The notes below the pieces were generated by a model. It had not been told where the DNA came from and made no database searches. It was given only the letters and a program-made list of their open reading frames with translations. DNA of 28,838 nucleotides from Candidatus Krumholzibacteriia bacterium (GTDB taxonomy: Bacteria; Krumholzibacteriota; Krumholzibacteriia; G020349025), in assembly GCA_035649275.1 (NCBI GenBank), contig DASRJW010000080.1:1-28838 (forward strand), read 5' to 3'. Positions 13,694 through 21,017 of this stretch are shown here, piece by piece (position 1 is the stretch's first letter; every line of letters starts with the position of its first letter). Position numbers and translations under genes: made by a program.

Positions 13694-14689
13694 TCAGTGG
13701 CGCGGGAGCACCAGCTCCGCCGCGACGGCGAGATCGACGTGGACCTGTTCGCCCTCGGCACGGGAGCGCATGGTGCCGAGGACGCTTTCCACCAGCTCCG
13801 CGTCCTGCGGGGTGATGGAGCCGTTGCGCACCGCCGCATCCGAAGCCAGCGGCGCCAGCTGCCGCGCCGTGCGCAGCGCCACCAGCGAGCGTTTGGCTTC
13901 CAAGCTGCCGGGGCAGACGAGGAGAACCTGCACCCGCACCGAATCGGCTTCCTGCCAGACATCGGCACGACAGCCACGCATGGTGCCGAGGAGCTTGAGC
14001 GCCGTCTCGTAAGGTGCGGCGACCCGCGCCAGGCCCTGCCAGATCACGTCCAGATCGCGGAGAATGCGGACGAAATTGGCCTCGTCCGCCCCGGAGAAAT
14101 AGAGCAGAGTCGCCGCCGCTTGCGGCACCGGCTGAGCCCTCAAGGTCTGCTCCAGCGCCTGGCGCTCCGGTCGTGCAGCCACGGTTTCGAGGAGTCGCCG
14201 GAGTCCCGCGGTACTCCCTTCGGCGATCTCCTGCGCCCCGACGAGAGCGATGCGGTCTGGGCTCTGCTGCAGGGCGTAGATCTCGTGCGGCCCGATCGAG
14301 CCCGCCGGCGCGCCGCGTAGGCGGGCGAAGACTTCGCGCACATCTTCCTTGCCCCGGGCGAGCCCGACGGTTTCCGGGGCGCTCCCCGCATCCACGACCA
14401 GAATGGTGAAGCGCTCGCCGCGCGAGCCCAGCGCCGCCGGGCTCACGAAGCTGCGCAGCAACCACGGGAGGCCGAGCGCCAGGGACGCCGCCGGTTGCGC
14501 TTCCACCCGATCCGGGCGCACGAGCAGAGCCGCACGCGCCGCCGCCGGCACGGGCGGATCCGACTCCGCCCCGACCGCACCGGCCACTCCCACGCACGGG
14601 ATGACACAGCTCCAAAGAGCCCGGACGAAAGTGGGCCGCAACGTGCTGAGCGCGGAGCACAAGGAGCGCGCCGATCCCGAGAACCTCAT
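13694..14689 (-). CDS. exported protein of unknown function, last gene of the envelope operon
   Basis: I do not recognise a family. 331 residues; the N-terminus has a basic start and the segment FVRALWSCVIPCVGVAGAVGA (21-41), most likely a signal peptide. The rest is a soluble alpha/beta protein with phrases such as FTILVVDAGSAPETVGLARG, HEIYALQQSPDRIALVGAQE and LLYFSGADEANFVRILRDL. It lacks obvious catalytic motifs and repeats. Start: ATG at 14689, overlapping the upstream stop as ATGA, with GGAGG nine bases before; the frame is open to 14977, but that part lies inside the neighbouring gene. Its place at the end of the TPR-STAS-ExbBDD-TonB operon suggests a periplasmic partner of that complex. 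It could instead be an unrelated read-through gene. Confidence 0.72.
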   Translation of the reverse strand: MRFSGSARSLCSALSTLRPTFVRALWSCVIPCVGVAGAVGAESDPPVPAAARAALLVRPDRVEAQPAASLALGLPWLLRSFVSPAALGSRGERFTILVVDAGSAPETVGLARGKEDVREVFARLRGAPAGSIGPHEIYALQQSPDRIALVGAQEIAEGSTAGLRRLLETVAARPERQALEQTLRAQPVPQAAATLLYFSGADEANFVRILRDLDVIWQGLARVAAPYETALKLLGTMRGCRADVWQEADSVRVQVLLVCPGSLEAKRSLVALRTARQLAPLASDAAVRNGSITPQDAELVESVLGTMRSRAEGEQVHVDLAVAAELVLPRH

Positions 14690-15678
14690 GGCCGTACCTC
14701 CGGCGCTTTCGGTGCGGCGGCAGCTGGCGGTCGCAGGGATGCAGGCCACCAGGCTTCGTCGCCCGGGGCGTGCAACCGCCAGTAGGCGAGTCGCTCCGTT
14801 TTGACGAGGCGATACTCGGTGCCTTGCGCATCGCGGTAGCGCAGCAGCCGGTGCGGTGGCGCCTGCTCGAAGGCATAGGCACGCGTGGCGGTGCCGCTCT
14901 CCAGAACGATCTCGACGGCGGTGAAGGTTCCCGCCGGCACCTGGAGCGTCGCGGCCGGCCGCTTGCTCACCCGCCAAGTTTCGGCTTCGAGCCGGCCGAA
15001 CCTTCCCATGAGCAACAACGGAAAGACATCGAGCGAGGGCGGCGGCTCCCCCCGCACATAGTCGCGCAGCAGGGCGGGCAGGGCATCCTCCGGGATGGCC
15101 GCCGCCGGGAACGTCTGGCTGCGGTCCCCTTCGCCGTCGAAGTAGGAGTGCGTGCTCAGCGTTCCATCCCGGAGCAGCGCCGTCGCCACGCCACAGGCTT
15201 CGGTGCTCGACGTCGCCAGCTTCACGAGCGCCGCAGAGTCACGCCGGAAGTAGACGCTCGCCATCTGATGGTAGGTGTAGATTCCCGTCGGCACGTCGCG
15301 CACATGGTTCAGCTTGAGCACGTCGAAGCCGTCCGGGCGCGGCCGGTCGGCCTTGACGTCCAGCTCCGGCGCCCAAGGTTCCTTGACGAGGACGAGCAGC
15401 GCCTGTCCCGGATAGAGATGGTCGTAGCGCCGCCAGGTGATCTCGTACGCCGCGAACTCGGCCTTGCCGTCGTCCCAGAGCGGCGCCTGCCGCCAGGTGG
15501 CGTCGGGGGCGCCGCCGCGCGCCGCGGCAGCGAGGGGAGCAGGGGCGCACCAGCTGGGGAGGGCGCCGCCCGCACTGGCACCGCTCATGACAAGCGCCAG
15601 GACGAGAGCGCGGTCGCGACGGAGGCAGCGGGATCGCGGCGACGGAGAAGGGAAGCGCGGGGACACCCAGAAGACCAC
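14686..15678 (-). CDS. exported protein related to a Bacteroidetes-type secreted family, function unknown
   Basis: 330 residues with an N-terminal signal-like segment (RRDRALVLALVMSGASAGG, 20-38). The conserved part starts at LWDDGKAEFAAYEITWRRYD (67-86) and continues with ALLVLVKEPWAPELDVKAD, VLKLNHVRDVPTGIYTYHQM and an AYAFEQAPPHRLLRYRDAQG stretch near the C-terminus. I recall a similar pattern (GKAE...Y...VLKLN...TGIYxY) in Bacteroidetes proteins misleadingly labelled 'septum formation inhibitor Maf'; it is not the Maf nucleotide hydrolase fold. It may be a beta-rich periplasmic protein of the kind that binds lipid or sugar (inference). Start: GTG 15678 has no clear ribosome site; the start could be slightly downstream, but GTG 15678 keeps the signal peptide intact. 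It follows tonB by 64 bp. Confidence 0.72.
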   Translation of the reverse strand: MVFWVSPRFPSPSPRSRCLRRDRALVLALVMSGASAGGALPSWCAPAPLAAAARGGAPDATWRQAPLWDDGKAEFAAYEITWRRYDHLYPGQALLVLVKEPWAPELDVKADRPRPDGFDVLKLNHVRDVPTGIYTYHQMASVYFRRDSAALVKLATSSTEACGVATALLRDGTLSTHSYFDGEGDRSQTFPAAAIPEDALPALLRDYVRGEPPPSLDVFPLLLMGRFGRLEAETWRVSKRPAATLQVPAGTFTAVEIVLESGTATRAYAFEQAPPHRLLRYRDAQGTEYRLVKTERLAYWRLHAPGDEAWWPASLRPPAAAAPKAPEVRP

Positions 15679-15742
15679 CCGGGAGCAGCGGCGCCGTGGC
15701 GTGCCGCCGCGGGCGCGGGCGCGACAGCCGGCAGCACCGCAC

Positions 15743-16489
15743 CTACTCGTGCAGACTGAACTCGAGAGGGATCACCATCCACACCGCCACCGGCCGGTCC
15801 TTCTGCAGCGCCGGCTTGAACACCGCGGTCCAGGCCGCATCGGCGGCGGCCTCGTCCAGCATCGGCACGCTCTGGATGATGATCATGTCCTTGACGAAGC
15901 CATCGTCGCCCACGAGGACGCGGACGAGCACCGTGCCCTCGACGCCAGCCTCGCGGGCGATGTCCGGATAGGACACCGGATCCATCTTCACCAGCTCCGG
16001 CGCTTTCTCGAAGGCAACGTACTCGTCGGGGCTCGGCAATCCCACGTCACCGGCATCGATCACCAGGCTGTCGCCGGCACCGAGTGCCATCCCCAGGGGA
16101 TTGGCGTTGCCGGCGGACATCTCTTCGCTGGTGGCGATGGTTTCCTCGACGGCTTCCTCATCGGGCACGGGCACCGGCATGGCCACCTTCGGGGCGGTGC
16201 GCACCTCCACCTTCACCGCCGTCGTCTGGGTCTGCATCAACGACGGAGGTACGCCGATCTCCGCCGCGGTCAGCACGCGTACGGGTTTGCGCGTGGCCCC
16301 ATGCACTTTCTTGCCGCGCCGGTACTCGTCGTATCTCTTGTAGCCGTACCAGGATCCGGCCCCGACCAGGCAGAAGATCGCGGTGACGATGAAGGCGCGA
16401 GGCATCACCTCGTTGATGTAGAACTTGTCGAGGTAACCCCAGCGCGGGAAGCGCCCGGCGGCTTCGTATCCGAGCCGTACCGTCGCCAT
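15743..16489 (-). CDS. TonB-family energy transducer
   Basis: 248 residues. A cytosolic N-terminus of about 30 residues comes first, then one membrane helix (31-50, RAFIVTAIFCLVGAGSWYGY) and a basic segment. A Pro/Val/Glu-rich periplasmic linker follows (about 60-160), then the TonB C-terminal domain (165-248: YPDIAREAGVEGTVLVRVLV, GDDGFVKDMIIIQS, AAWTAVFKPALQ and PVAVWMVIPLEF). It should carry the proton-motive force from ExbBD to an outer-membrane partner. The 30-residue cytosolic lead is longer than in classical TonB. Start: ATG at 16489 overlaps the ExbD stop by one base (TGATG), with GGAGG six bases upstream. No TonB-dependent receptor gene is in the window, so its partner is unknown. 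Confidence 0.9.
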   Translation of the reverse strand: MATVRLGYEAAGRFPRWGYLDKFYINEVMPRAFIVTAIFCLVGAGSWYGYKRYDEYRRGKKVHGATRKPVRVLTAAEIGVPPSLMQTQTTAVKVEVRTAPKVAMPVPVPDEEAVEETIATSEEMSAGNANPLGMALGAGDSLVIDAGDVGLPSPDEYVAFEKAPELVKMDPVSYPDIAREAGVEGTVLVRVLVGDDGFVKDMIIIQSVPMLDEAAADAAWTAVFKPALQKDRPVAVWMVIPLEFSLHE

Positions 16490-16995
16490 CAAGCTCCTCC
16501 CTTGACCTCGGCCACTTCCTCCGGGGTCATGGCGTCGAAGCTGTAACGGTTGATGTTGCCGAGGAGAAACTCATCGAGGACGTCCACCATCCAGTGGTAC
16601 GGCGTCGTGCGCTCGAATTTGACCAAGGTAATGAGTTTGTCGTTCTGCTTCAGCATGTCGTGCAGCATCTCCCGCAGCCCGGCGAACTGCACTACTTCCA
16701 GCGGTCCGTCGGTGCCCAGGCGGTACACCATCTCCCCGTCGCCGTGGACGTAGAGCATGAAGACGTTGGATTCCGCCACCTCCACCTCCGCCTCTTCCGG
16801 CGGCAGGTTGAGCTCCATGGCCTGGGGCAGGCGGAACACCGTGGTCACCATGAAGAAGATGAGGAGCAGGAAGGCGATGTCCACGAACGGTGTCATGTCG
16901 ATGGCGATACGCCCGCGACCCTTCTTCTTGTGACTGAGAACGCCCTTCTTCTTGCCTCCACCTGTATCGTGGGCTGCGATGTCCAGACCACCCAT
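16489..16995 (-). CDS. ExbD/TolR-family protein, copy 2
   Basis: 168 residues. The cytosolic tail is strongly basic (HKKKGRGR, 22-29). The single helix follows RIAIDMTPFVDIAFLLLIFF; Asp39 is the conserved proton-pathway residue. A periplasmic domain of about 110 residues follows, with VFMLYVHGDGEMVYRLGTDG and LITLVKFERTTPYHWMVDVL. Compared with its neighbour it is 17 residues longer and has a different periplasmic part, so the two are paralogues with separate roles, not a recent duplication. Start: ATG at 16995 with GGAGG nine bases upstream. It lies 49 bp after the other exbD and overlaps tonB by one base. Confidence 0.92.
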   Translation of the reverse strand: MGGLDIAAHDTGGGKKKGVLSHKKKGRGRIAIDMTPFVDIAFLLLIFFMVTTVFRLPQAMELNLPPEEAEVEVAESNVFMLYVHGDGEMVYRLGTDGPLEVVQFAGLREMLHDMLKQNDKLITLVKFERTTPYHWMVDVLDEFLLGNINRYSFDAMTPEEVAEVKGGA

Positions 16996-17044
16996 GGACT
17001 CTCACCTCCTCGGCGCGCCCCGGATCAGGGGGCACGCGTTCCTG

Positions 17045-17500
17045 TCAGTGACCCTTGCTCGGTTCGATGCTGAGATCGAACGTCCCCTGCTCCAACTCGG
17101 TGACCAGGTTGAAGCGCAGGGTGTTGGAAATCTGCATGGCCTTCATGACGTCCGCCATCACCCCGTAGGGGACGTCCTTGTCGGCGCGGATCGCCATGCG
17201 CAGCTTCGGATTCCGCGCCCGGGCGTTCATCACGTAGGTCGCCAGGTCCTTGGCCTCGATGAACTCGGCTTCCTTGGCCACCAGTCCCAGCTGGATGGCC
17301 AGGGTACCGTCCTTGTCCACGTAGAGGACCAGCACGTCGCTCTCGGGCACCTTGAACTCCGAATTCGACGAGGGGAGCGACAGCTGGATCGGCTCCGGCG
17401 GTTTGAACGACGTCGTGCTCATGAAAAAGATGAGCAGGAGGAAGCCGATGTCCACGAACGGCGTCATGTCGATGGCGATGCCGATGCGCTTCTTTCCCAC
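17045..17500 (-). CDS. ExbD/TolR-family protein, copy 1
   Basis: 151 residues. The very short cytosolic part (MGKKRIGIAI) is followed by the helix DMTPFVDIGFLLLIFFMSTT (11-30) with the key Asp17. The periplasmic domain includes VPESDVLVLYVDKDGTLAIQ and the ExbD-typical PKLRMAIRADKDVPYGVMAD and VMKAMQ. It forms a proton channel with the ExbB-like protein encoded 43 bp upstream. Start: GTG at 17500 with GGAG seven bases upstream. The TM segment is almost the same as in the other ExbD, while the periplasmic parts have diverged. Confidence 0.93.
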   Translation of the reverse strand: MGKKRIGIAIDMTPFVDIGFLLLIFFMSTTSFKPPEPIQLSLPSSNSEFKVPESDVLVLYVDKDGTLAIQLGLVAKEAEFIEAKDLATYVMNARARNPKLRMAIRADKDVPYGVMADVMKAMQISNTLRFNLVTELEQGTFDLSIEPSKGH

Positions 17501-17543
17501 GACTTAGCTCCTCGCTCGCGCCGCGCCCACGCCGTTCAGGCGT

Positions 17544-18542
17544 TCAGGCGACGACGGTCTTCTCCTTGCGCGACAGCAGCTGCAGGATCTCGTGCACCGT
17601 CTCGTCCATCATGAAGTTGTAATTGTCCACCCGGGTGGAGAAGTAGTTGAAGGCGATGATCCCCACCTGGGCGATGACCAGACCGAGCAGCGTGTTCCAC
17701 AGGGCCTCGGAGATCCCCAGCGCCAGCTGGGTGGCATCGGGCATGCCCTGGCTCGACATGGCGGAGAAGGCGCGGATCATGCCGCGCGTCGTCCCCGTGA
17801 GCCCCGTCATCGTGGCGATGGAGGCGATGGTGGAGAGGAACACCAGGTTGCGCTCGAGGAGCGGCGTCTCCAGGGCGTTGGCCTCTTCCAGGGCCCGCCG
17901 CGTCTCCTCCATGCGCTCCTCGTCGGTCATCTCCTTGCGTTCCGTCGCCATGAAGGTGTCGACGCCGGCATAGACCACGTTGGCCAGCGCGCCGCGCTGG
18001 CGGCGGCACAGATCCAGGGCCCCTTCCAGATCGTTGTTCTGGATCGTCGCCTGGATCTTCTTGACGAACACCGACAGCGATTCACGCCCCTTGGCGCCAC
18101 GGATCGTCCACAGGCGCTCCAGGATGATGACGGAAATGATGATGGCGAGAGCGATGAGCACGGCCACCATGACGCCGCCGGCTTGGATGTTCTCCGGCAG
18201 CTGCTTGAAGATGACCCACCCCACTCCCAGGGAACCGAAGATGACGAACCAGAGCCACAACGCGCCTCGCACTGTCCATCGCCTCGCTTTCTTGTCGTCC
18301 GTAGGTGCATCGAGCCGCTTCTCCGGCGGGAGGGGCTCACGCAGGATTTTGAGCCTGGGCTTCAGCTTGCCAGCGGCCTGCAAGGCCGCCAGGCGGCGCG
18401 CCCGCAGCGCCGCGTGATCGACCGGGACACTGCGCCGGCGGCGCTGGGTCTCCAGGCGCCGCGCCCGCTCCTCGATGGCCGCCTTGAGGAGCTGATCGGA
18501 GAGCTTGGCATCGGCGAAACGGGTGTAGCGCGACACCACCAT
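17544..18542 (-). CDS. ExbB/TolQ/MotA-family proton channel protein with long N-terminal extension
   Basis: 332 residues from ATG 18542. The extension of about 90 residues is basic and helical (for example AAIEERARRLETQRRRR, 21-37). Then come membrane segments at about 93-112 and 122-143, the large cytosolic loop with the MotA/ExbB region (about 155-235), and two more helices at about 236-256 and 278-300. The signature TGLTGTTRGMIRAFSAMSSQ (246-265) matches the GLLGTVxGMIxAF motif, and LALGISEALWNTLLGL (273-288) is also typical. Classical ExbB has three helices and no such extension. There is no clear ribosome site before ATG 18542, and GTG 18566 is an alternative. It is the core of the envelope operon; the STAS gene ends 43 bp upstream. 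Confidence 0.88.
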   Translation of the reverse strand: MVVSRYTRFADAKLSDQLLKAAIEERARRLETQRRRRSVPVDHAALRARRLAALQAAGKLKPRLKILREPLPPEKRLDAPTDDKKARRWTVRGALWLWFVIFGSLGVGWVIFKQLPENIQAGGVMVAVLIALAIIISVIILERLWTIRGAKGRESLSVFVKKIQATIQNNDLEGALDLCRRQRGALANVVYAGVDTFMATERKEMTDEERMEETRRALEEANALETPLLERNLVFLSTIASIATMTGLTGTTRGMIRAFSAMSSQGMPDATQLALGISEALWNTLLGLVIAQVGIIAFNYFSTRVDNYNFMMDETVHEILQLLSRKEKTVVA

Positions 18543-18585
18543 GTCGTCGGGTGTCAGAGCCACCACGCGGTTCGCGAACGGACCA

Positions 18586-18927
18586 CTAAGCTCCGAGCGC
18601 CGCGAGCGCTTCCTCGCGAGTGTTCGCCACCTCGAAGACGAGGGAGAGCTTCGTGACGACGAAGACATTGGAGATTCTCCGATCCACGTTCGCGAGGACG
18701 ATCCGGCCGCCCCGCTTCTGGTAATTCGTATGGGCCCCGACCAGCAGACCGATGGCCATACTGTTCAAATGATTCACCCGGCCGAGATCGAGGACCATCT
18801 TCTTGTTCTCGTCGCCCTGCAGGGCCTTGATGGTCTTGTCCAACTCGTCGGTTTCCTTGCCGCCGAAGAAATTGCCTTCCGGCACCACCACGGCGACATC
18901 CCCCAGCTTCTCGATCTTGACCGCCAT
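18586..18927 (-). CDS. STAS-domain protein (anti-sigma-factor-antagonist-like)
   Basis: 113 residues covering one STAS domain: VAVVVPEGNFFGGKETDELD (11-30), KKMVLDLGRVNHLNSMAIGLL (42-62) and the final helix REEALAAL. The position phosphorylated in SpoIIAA/RsbV is Ser56 in LNSMAIG; the family usually has DSSGLG, so the residue is kept but its surroundings differ. Such proteins switch partners according to phosphorylation by a serine kinase, but no kinase or sigma factor gene lies in the window. Start: ATG at 18927 with GGAGG five bases upstream; a GTG two codons earlier is too close to that site. It stands between the TPR gene (22 bp) and the ExbB-like gene (43 bp), so it probably regulates the membrane complex directly. 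Confidence 0.9.
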   Translation of the reverse strand: MAVKIEKLGDVAVVVPEGNFFGGKETDELDKTIKALQGDENKKMVLDLGRVNHLNSMAIGLLVGAHTNYQKRGGRIVLANVDRRISNVFVVTKLSLVFEVANTREEALAALGA

Positions 18928-18949
18928 CGGCACCTCCCCGCGTGCTCGT

Positions 18950-20752
18950 CTAGCGTGAATTGCCCTTGATCACGTCCAACCCCTCTTTCGCCGCCGCGTT
19001 GCCCGGCTCCAGTTGCAGCACTTTCTGAAAGGCAGCTTCCGCATCCGGCTTGTTCCCCGAGTTGAGCAGGGCCTGACCCAGCCAGACCCAGCCCTGGGGA
19101 TCCTTGGGGTCGCTCGCCGTCGCCCCCCGCAGATCGGTGATGGCCTGAGGATACTGCGACGCGGCCAGGTAGAGGTAGCCCCGCCCCCGCAGCGCCGGGG
19201 CGTTCTTGGCATCGATCTGCAAAGCCTTGTCAAAGGCCGCCTTGGCCTGGTCGTTCGCACCCTGCTCGGAGAGGACGTTGGCGTAGCTGGTCCAGGCCTG
19301 GAGCGAGTTCGGCGCCAGCTCGGTCACCTTGCGATAGGCCTCCGCTGCAGCCTTGGGGTCCCGGTTCCCCTGGTAGGCGATGGCGAGATTGAGCCAGGCA
19401 TTGGCGCTCTGGGGATCGGCGAGGATCTTCTTCTGCAGCTGCTCGATGGCGGCGGGATAGTTCTTCTCGTAGAGGAGGATCAGGCCGCGGCGGTAAGGGA
19501 TGTCGGAGAGCGTGGCATCCTTTTCCTCCGCCTTGTCGAGGGCAGCACGGGCCTTCGGGTAATCCTTGGCCTGGATCCAGGCCGTCCCCACCAGGACCAT
19601 GTCGGACGCCTGCGCCTCGTTGGCGAGCTCCGGGTTCGCCTTGAACATCTCCAAGCCCTTGGCGGCGTTGTCCGATTTGAGGTAGGCCCGGGCCAAGGCC
19701 AGCTTCACCGCCGGCTCGGGGTTCTCGGCGAGCACCGCTTCCAGATGCGGGATGGCCTCGGCGGCGCGGTTGTCTCGGGTGAGCGCGATCCCCAGGTCGA
19801 GGCGCGTTGCCGCCGTGGGTCGCAGGGCCACGGCGCGGCTCAAGAGGTTGATCGCCGCCGGCGTCCGCTTGGTGTCCAAGAGAAAGAGGTGGCCGAGAGA
19901 GGCCAGCGCCGGTGCGTAGGTGGAATCCGCCTGCAACGTCGACTGGTATTCCTTGGCGGCTTCGTTGAGCCGGTTCATGTTCTCGTAGGCGCGTCCGAGG
20001 CGGTAGGACAGCTGCGGGGTCTTGCCGATCTTCGCCCCCATGTCCTCGAGCACCTTCGCCGCCTGCCCCCATTGCTGGGTCGATTCGTACATGGCCGCCA
20101 GCGCCATCACGTGCTCCACCGTGTTTGGCGCCAAAGCGCGGGCGCGGATGAGATTGGTCTCGGCGCCTTCCACGTCCTTCTCCGCCAGCGCCAAGAGGCC
20201 CATCCCCTCCTCGAAGAGGTCGCGACCATCGCCGCGCTTCTTGGTGTCCTTGCCCTTCTCGAGATAGCTGAAGGCGGCTTCCACTTTGCCCTGGGCGAGG
20301 ATCACCCGACCCATGGCGAAATTGGCGAGCCATTCCTTCTTGTCCGCTTCCAGCGCCTTGGTCGCCAGCTGCTCGGCTCCCGGCAAATCATCCTGGGCCA
20401 GCGCCACCAGCGCTTTTCCCGCCAGCGCATGGGCGTCTGCCGGGTTCTTGGCCAGGGCCTTGTCGAAATGTTCCCGCGCCTCTTTCAACTCGCCGCGCCG
20501 CCAGCGGATTTCGCCCAGCAGCCCGTGCACCTGGGGGTCGTCGGGCTGCGCCGCCAGCATCTGCTCCAGCAGTTGGCGAGCGGTGGCGAGATCGTCCTTG
20601 GCGAGAGCTTCATCGACTTGCGACATGTCCCGCCCGGCCGAGGCCCAACCAGGGGCGAGGAAAACCCCCACGGCCAGCAAGAGGAGCGCGCGCCGCGTCA
20701 CGCGGGCACGGCGCTCAAGGAAGCGGAGAAACGGCTTCGCGAACGACTGCAT
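18950..20752 (-). CDS. exported TPR-repeat protein, first gene of the envelope operon
   Basis: 600 residues. A signal peptide covers about 1-39 (basic start, then RALLLLAVGVFLAPGWASA). The rest is a solenoid of a dozen or more TPR units of about 34 residues. Examples are DLATARQLLEQMLAAQPDDP, ELKEAREHFDKALAKNPADA, NYPAAIEQLQKKILADPQSA and KPDAEAAFQKVLQLEPGNAA at the end. It should lie in the periplasm, or be anchored on its periplasmic face, as a protein-binding scaffold. Start: ATG at 20752 with AGGTGG just upstream; the frame is open to 21034, but that stretch crosses the promoter and lacks protein-like composition. It resembles PEP-CTERM/exopolysaccharide-type TPR proteins, but no such genes are nearby. 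It is followed by the STAS gene after 22 bp. Confidence 0.9.
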   Translation of the reverse strand: MQSFAKPFLRFLERRARVTRRALLLLAVGVFLAPGWASAGRDMSQVDEALAKDDLATARQLLEQMLAAQPDDPQVHGLLGEIRWRRGELKEAREHFDKALAKNPADAHALAGKALVALAQDDLPGAEQLATKALEADKKEWLANFAMGRVILAQGKVEAAFSYLEKGKDTKKRGDGRDLFEEGMGLLALAEKDVEGAETNLIRARALAPNTVEHVMALAAMYESTQQWGQAAKVLEDMGAKIGKTPQLSYRLGRAYENMNRLNEAAKEYQSTLQADSTYAPALASLGHLFLLDTKRTPAAINLLSRAVALRPTAATRLDLGIALTRDNRAAEAIPHLEAVLAENPEPAVKLALARAYLKSDNAAKGLEMFKANPELANEAQASDMVLVGTAWIQAKDYPKARAALDKAEEKDATLSDIPYRRGLILLYEKNYPAAIEQLQKKILADPQSANAWLNLAIAYQGNRDPKAAAEAYRKVTELAPNSLQAWTSYANVLSEQGANDQAKAAFDKALQIDAKNAPALRGRGYLYLAASQYPQAITDLRGATASDPKDPQGWVWLGQALLNSGNKPDAEAAFQKVLQLEPGNAAAKEGLDVIKGNSR

Positions 20753-20892
20753 CACACCACCTGGTTCCTGGGTTCCACGCTCTTGACGTTCGAGGATGGA
20801 TGCGGGCAACCCGCCCTTACCGAAGCTCCGCCGCCAGCCGACTCCATGTCGAGGGCGCACTTCGGTCCCGTTGGGCGAGCTAAACCCCGTCA

Positions 20893-20921
20893 ATATAAGG
20901 GCGCAGGGAATCGCGGCGCAA
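20893..20921 (-). promoter_or_regulatory. candidate promoter of the TPR-STAS-ExbBDD-TonB operon
   Basis: Read on the minus strand: TTGCGC (20921-20916), 17 bp, TTATAT (20898-20893), which is 140 bp before the ATG at 20752. The AT-rich TTATATT stands out in a very GC-rich gap (20753-21017) between the esterase gene and this operon. Confidence 0.45.
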
Positions 20922-21017
20922 CCGGCACGCCCCCGGGAAGGAGCCGGTGTCCGGCAGCCGCCGCTCGAGGTCTCGGGCAGGCCACCGCCCGGGGGACGGG
21001 CGGGCGAGCCGCGATCA

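Noticed and set aside
11583-14012. Plus-strand open frame of about 800 codons overlapping the oxidoreductase and trans-sulfuration genes
   Set aside because: Low-complexity Arg/Pro/Gly composition; both overlapped genes have clear family motifs in other frames.
20985-21003. Terminator for the esterase gene (CCGCCCG/CGGGCGG hairpin)
   Set aside because: No T-tract on either strand and only a 7-bp stem.
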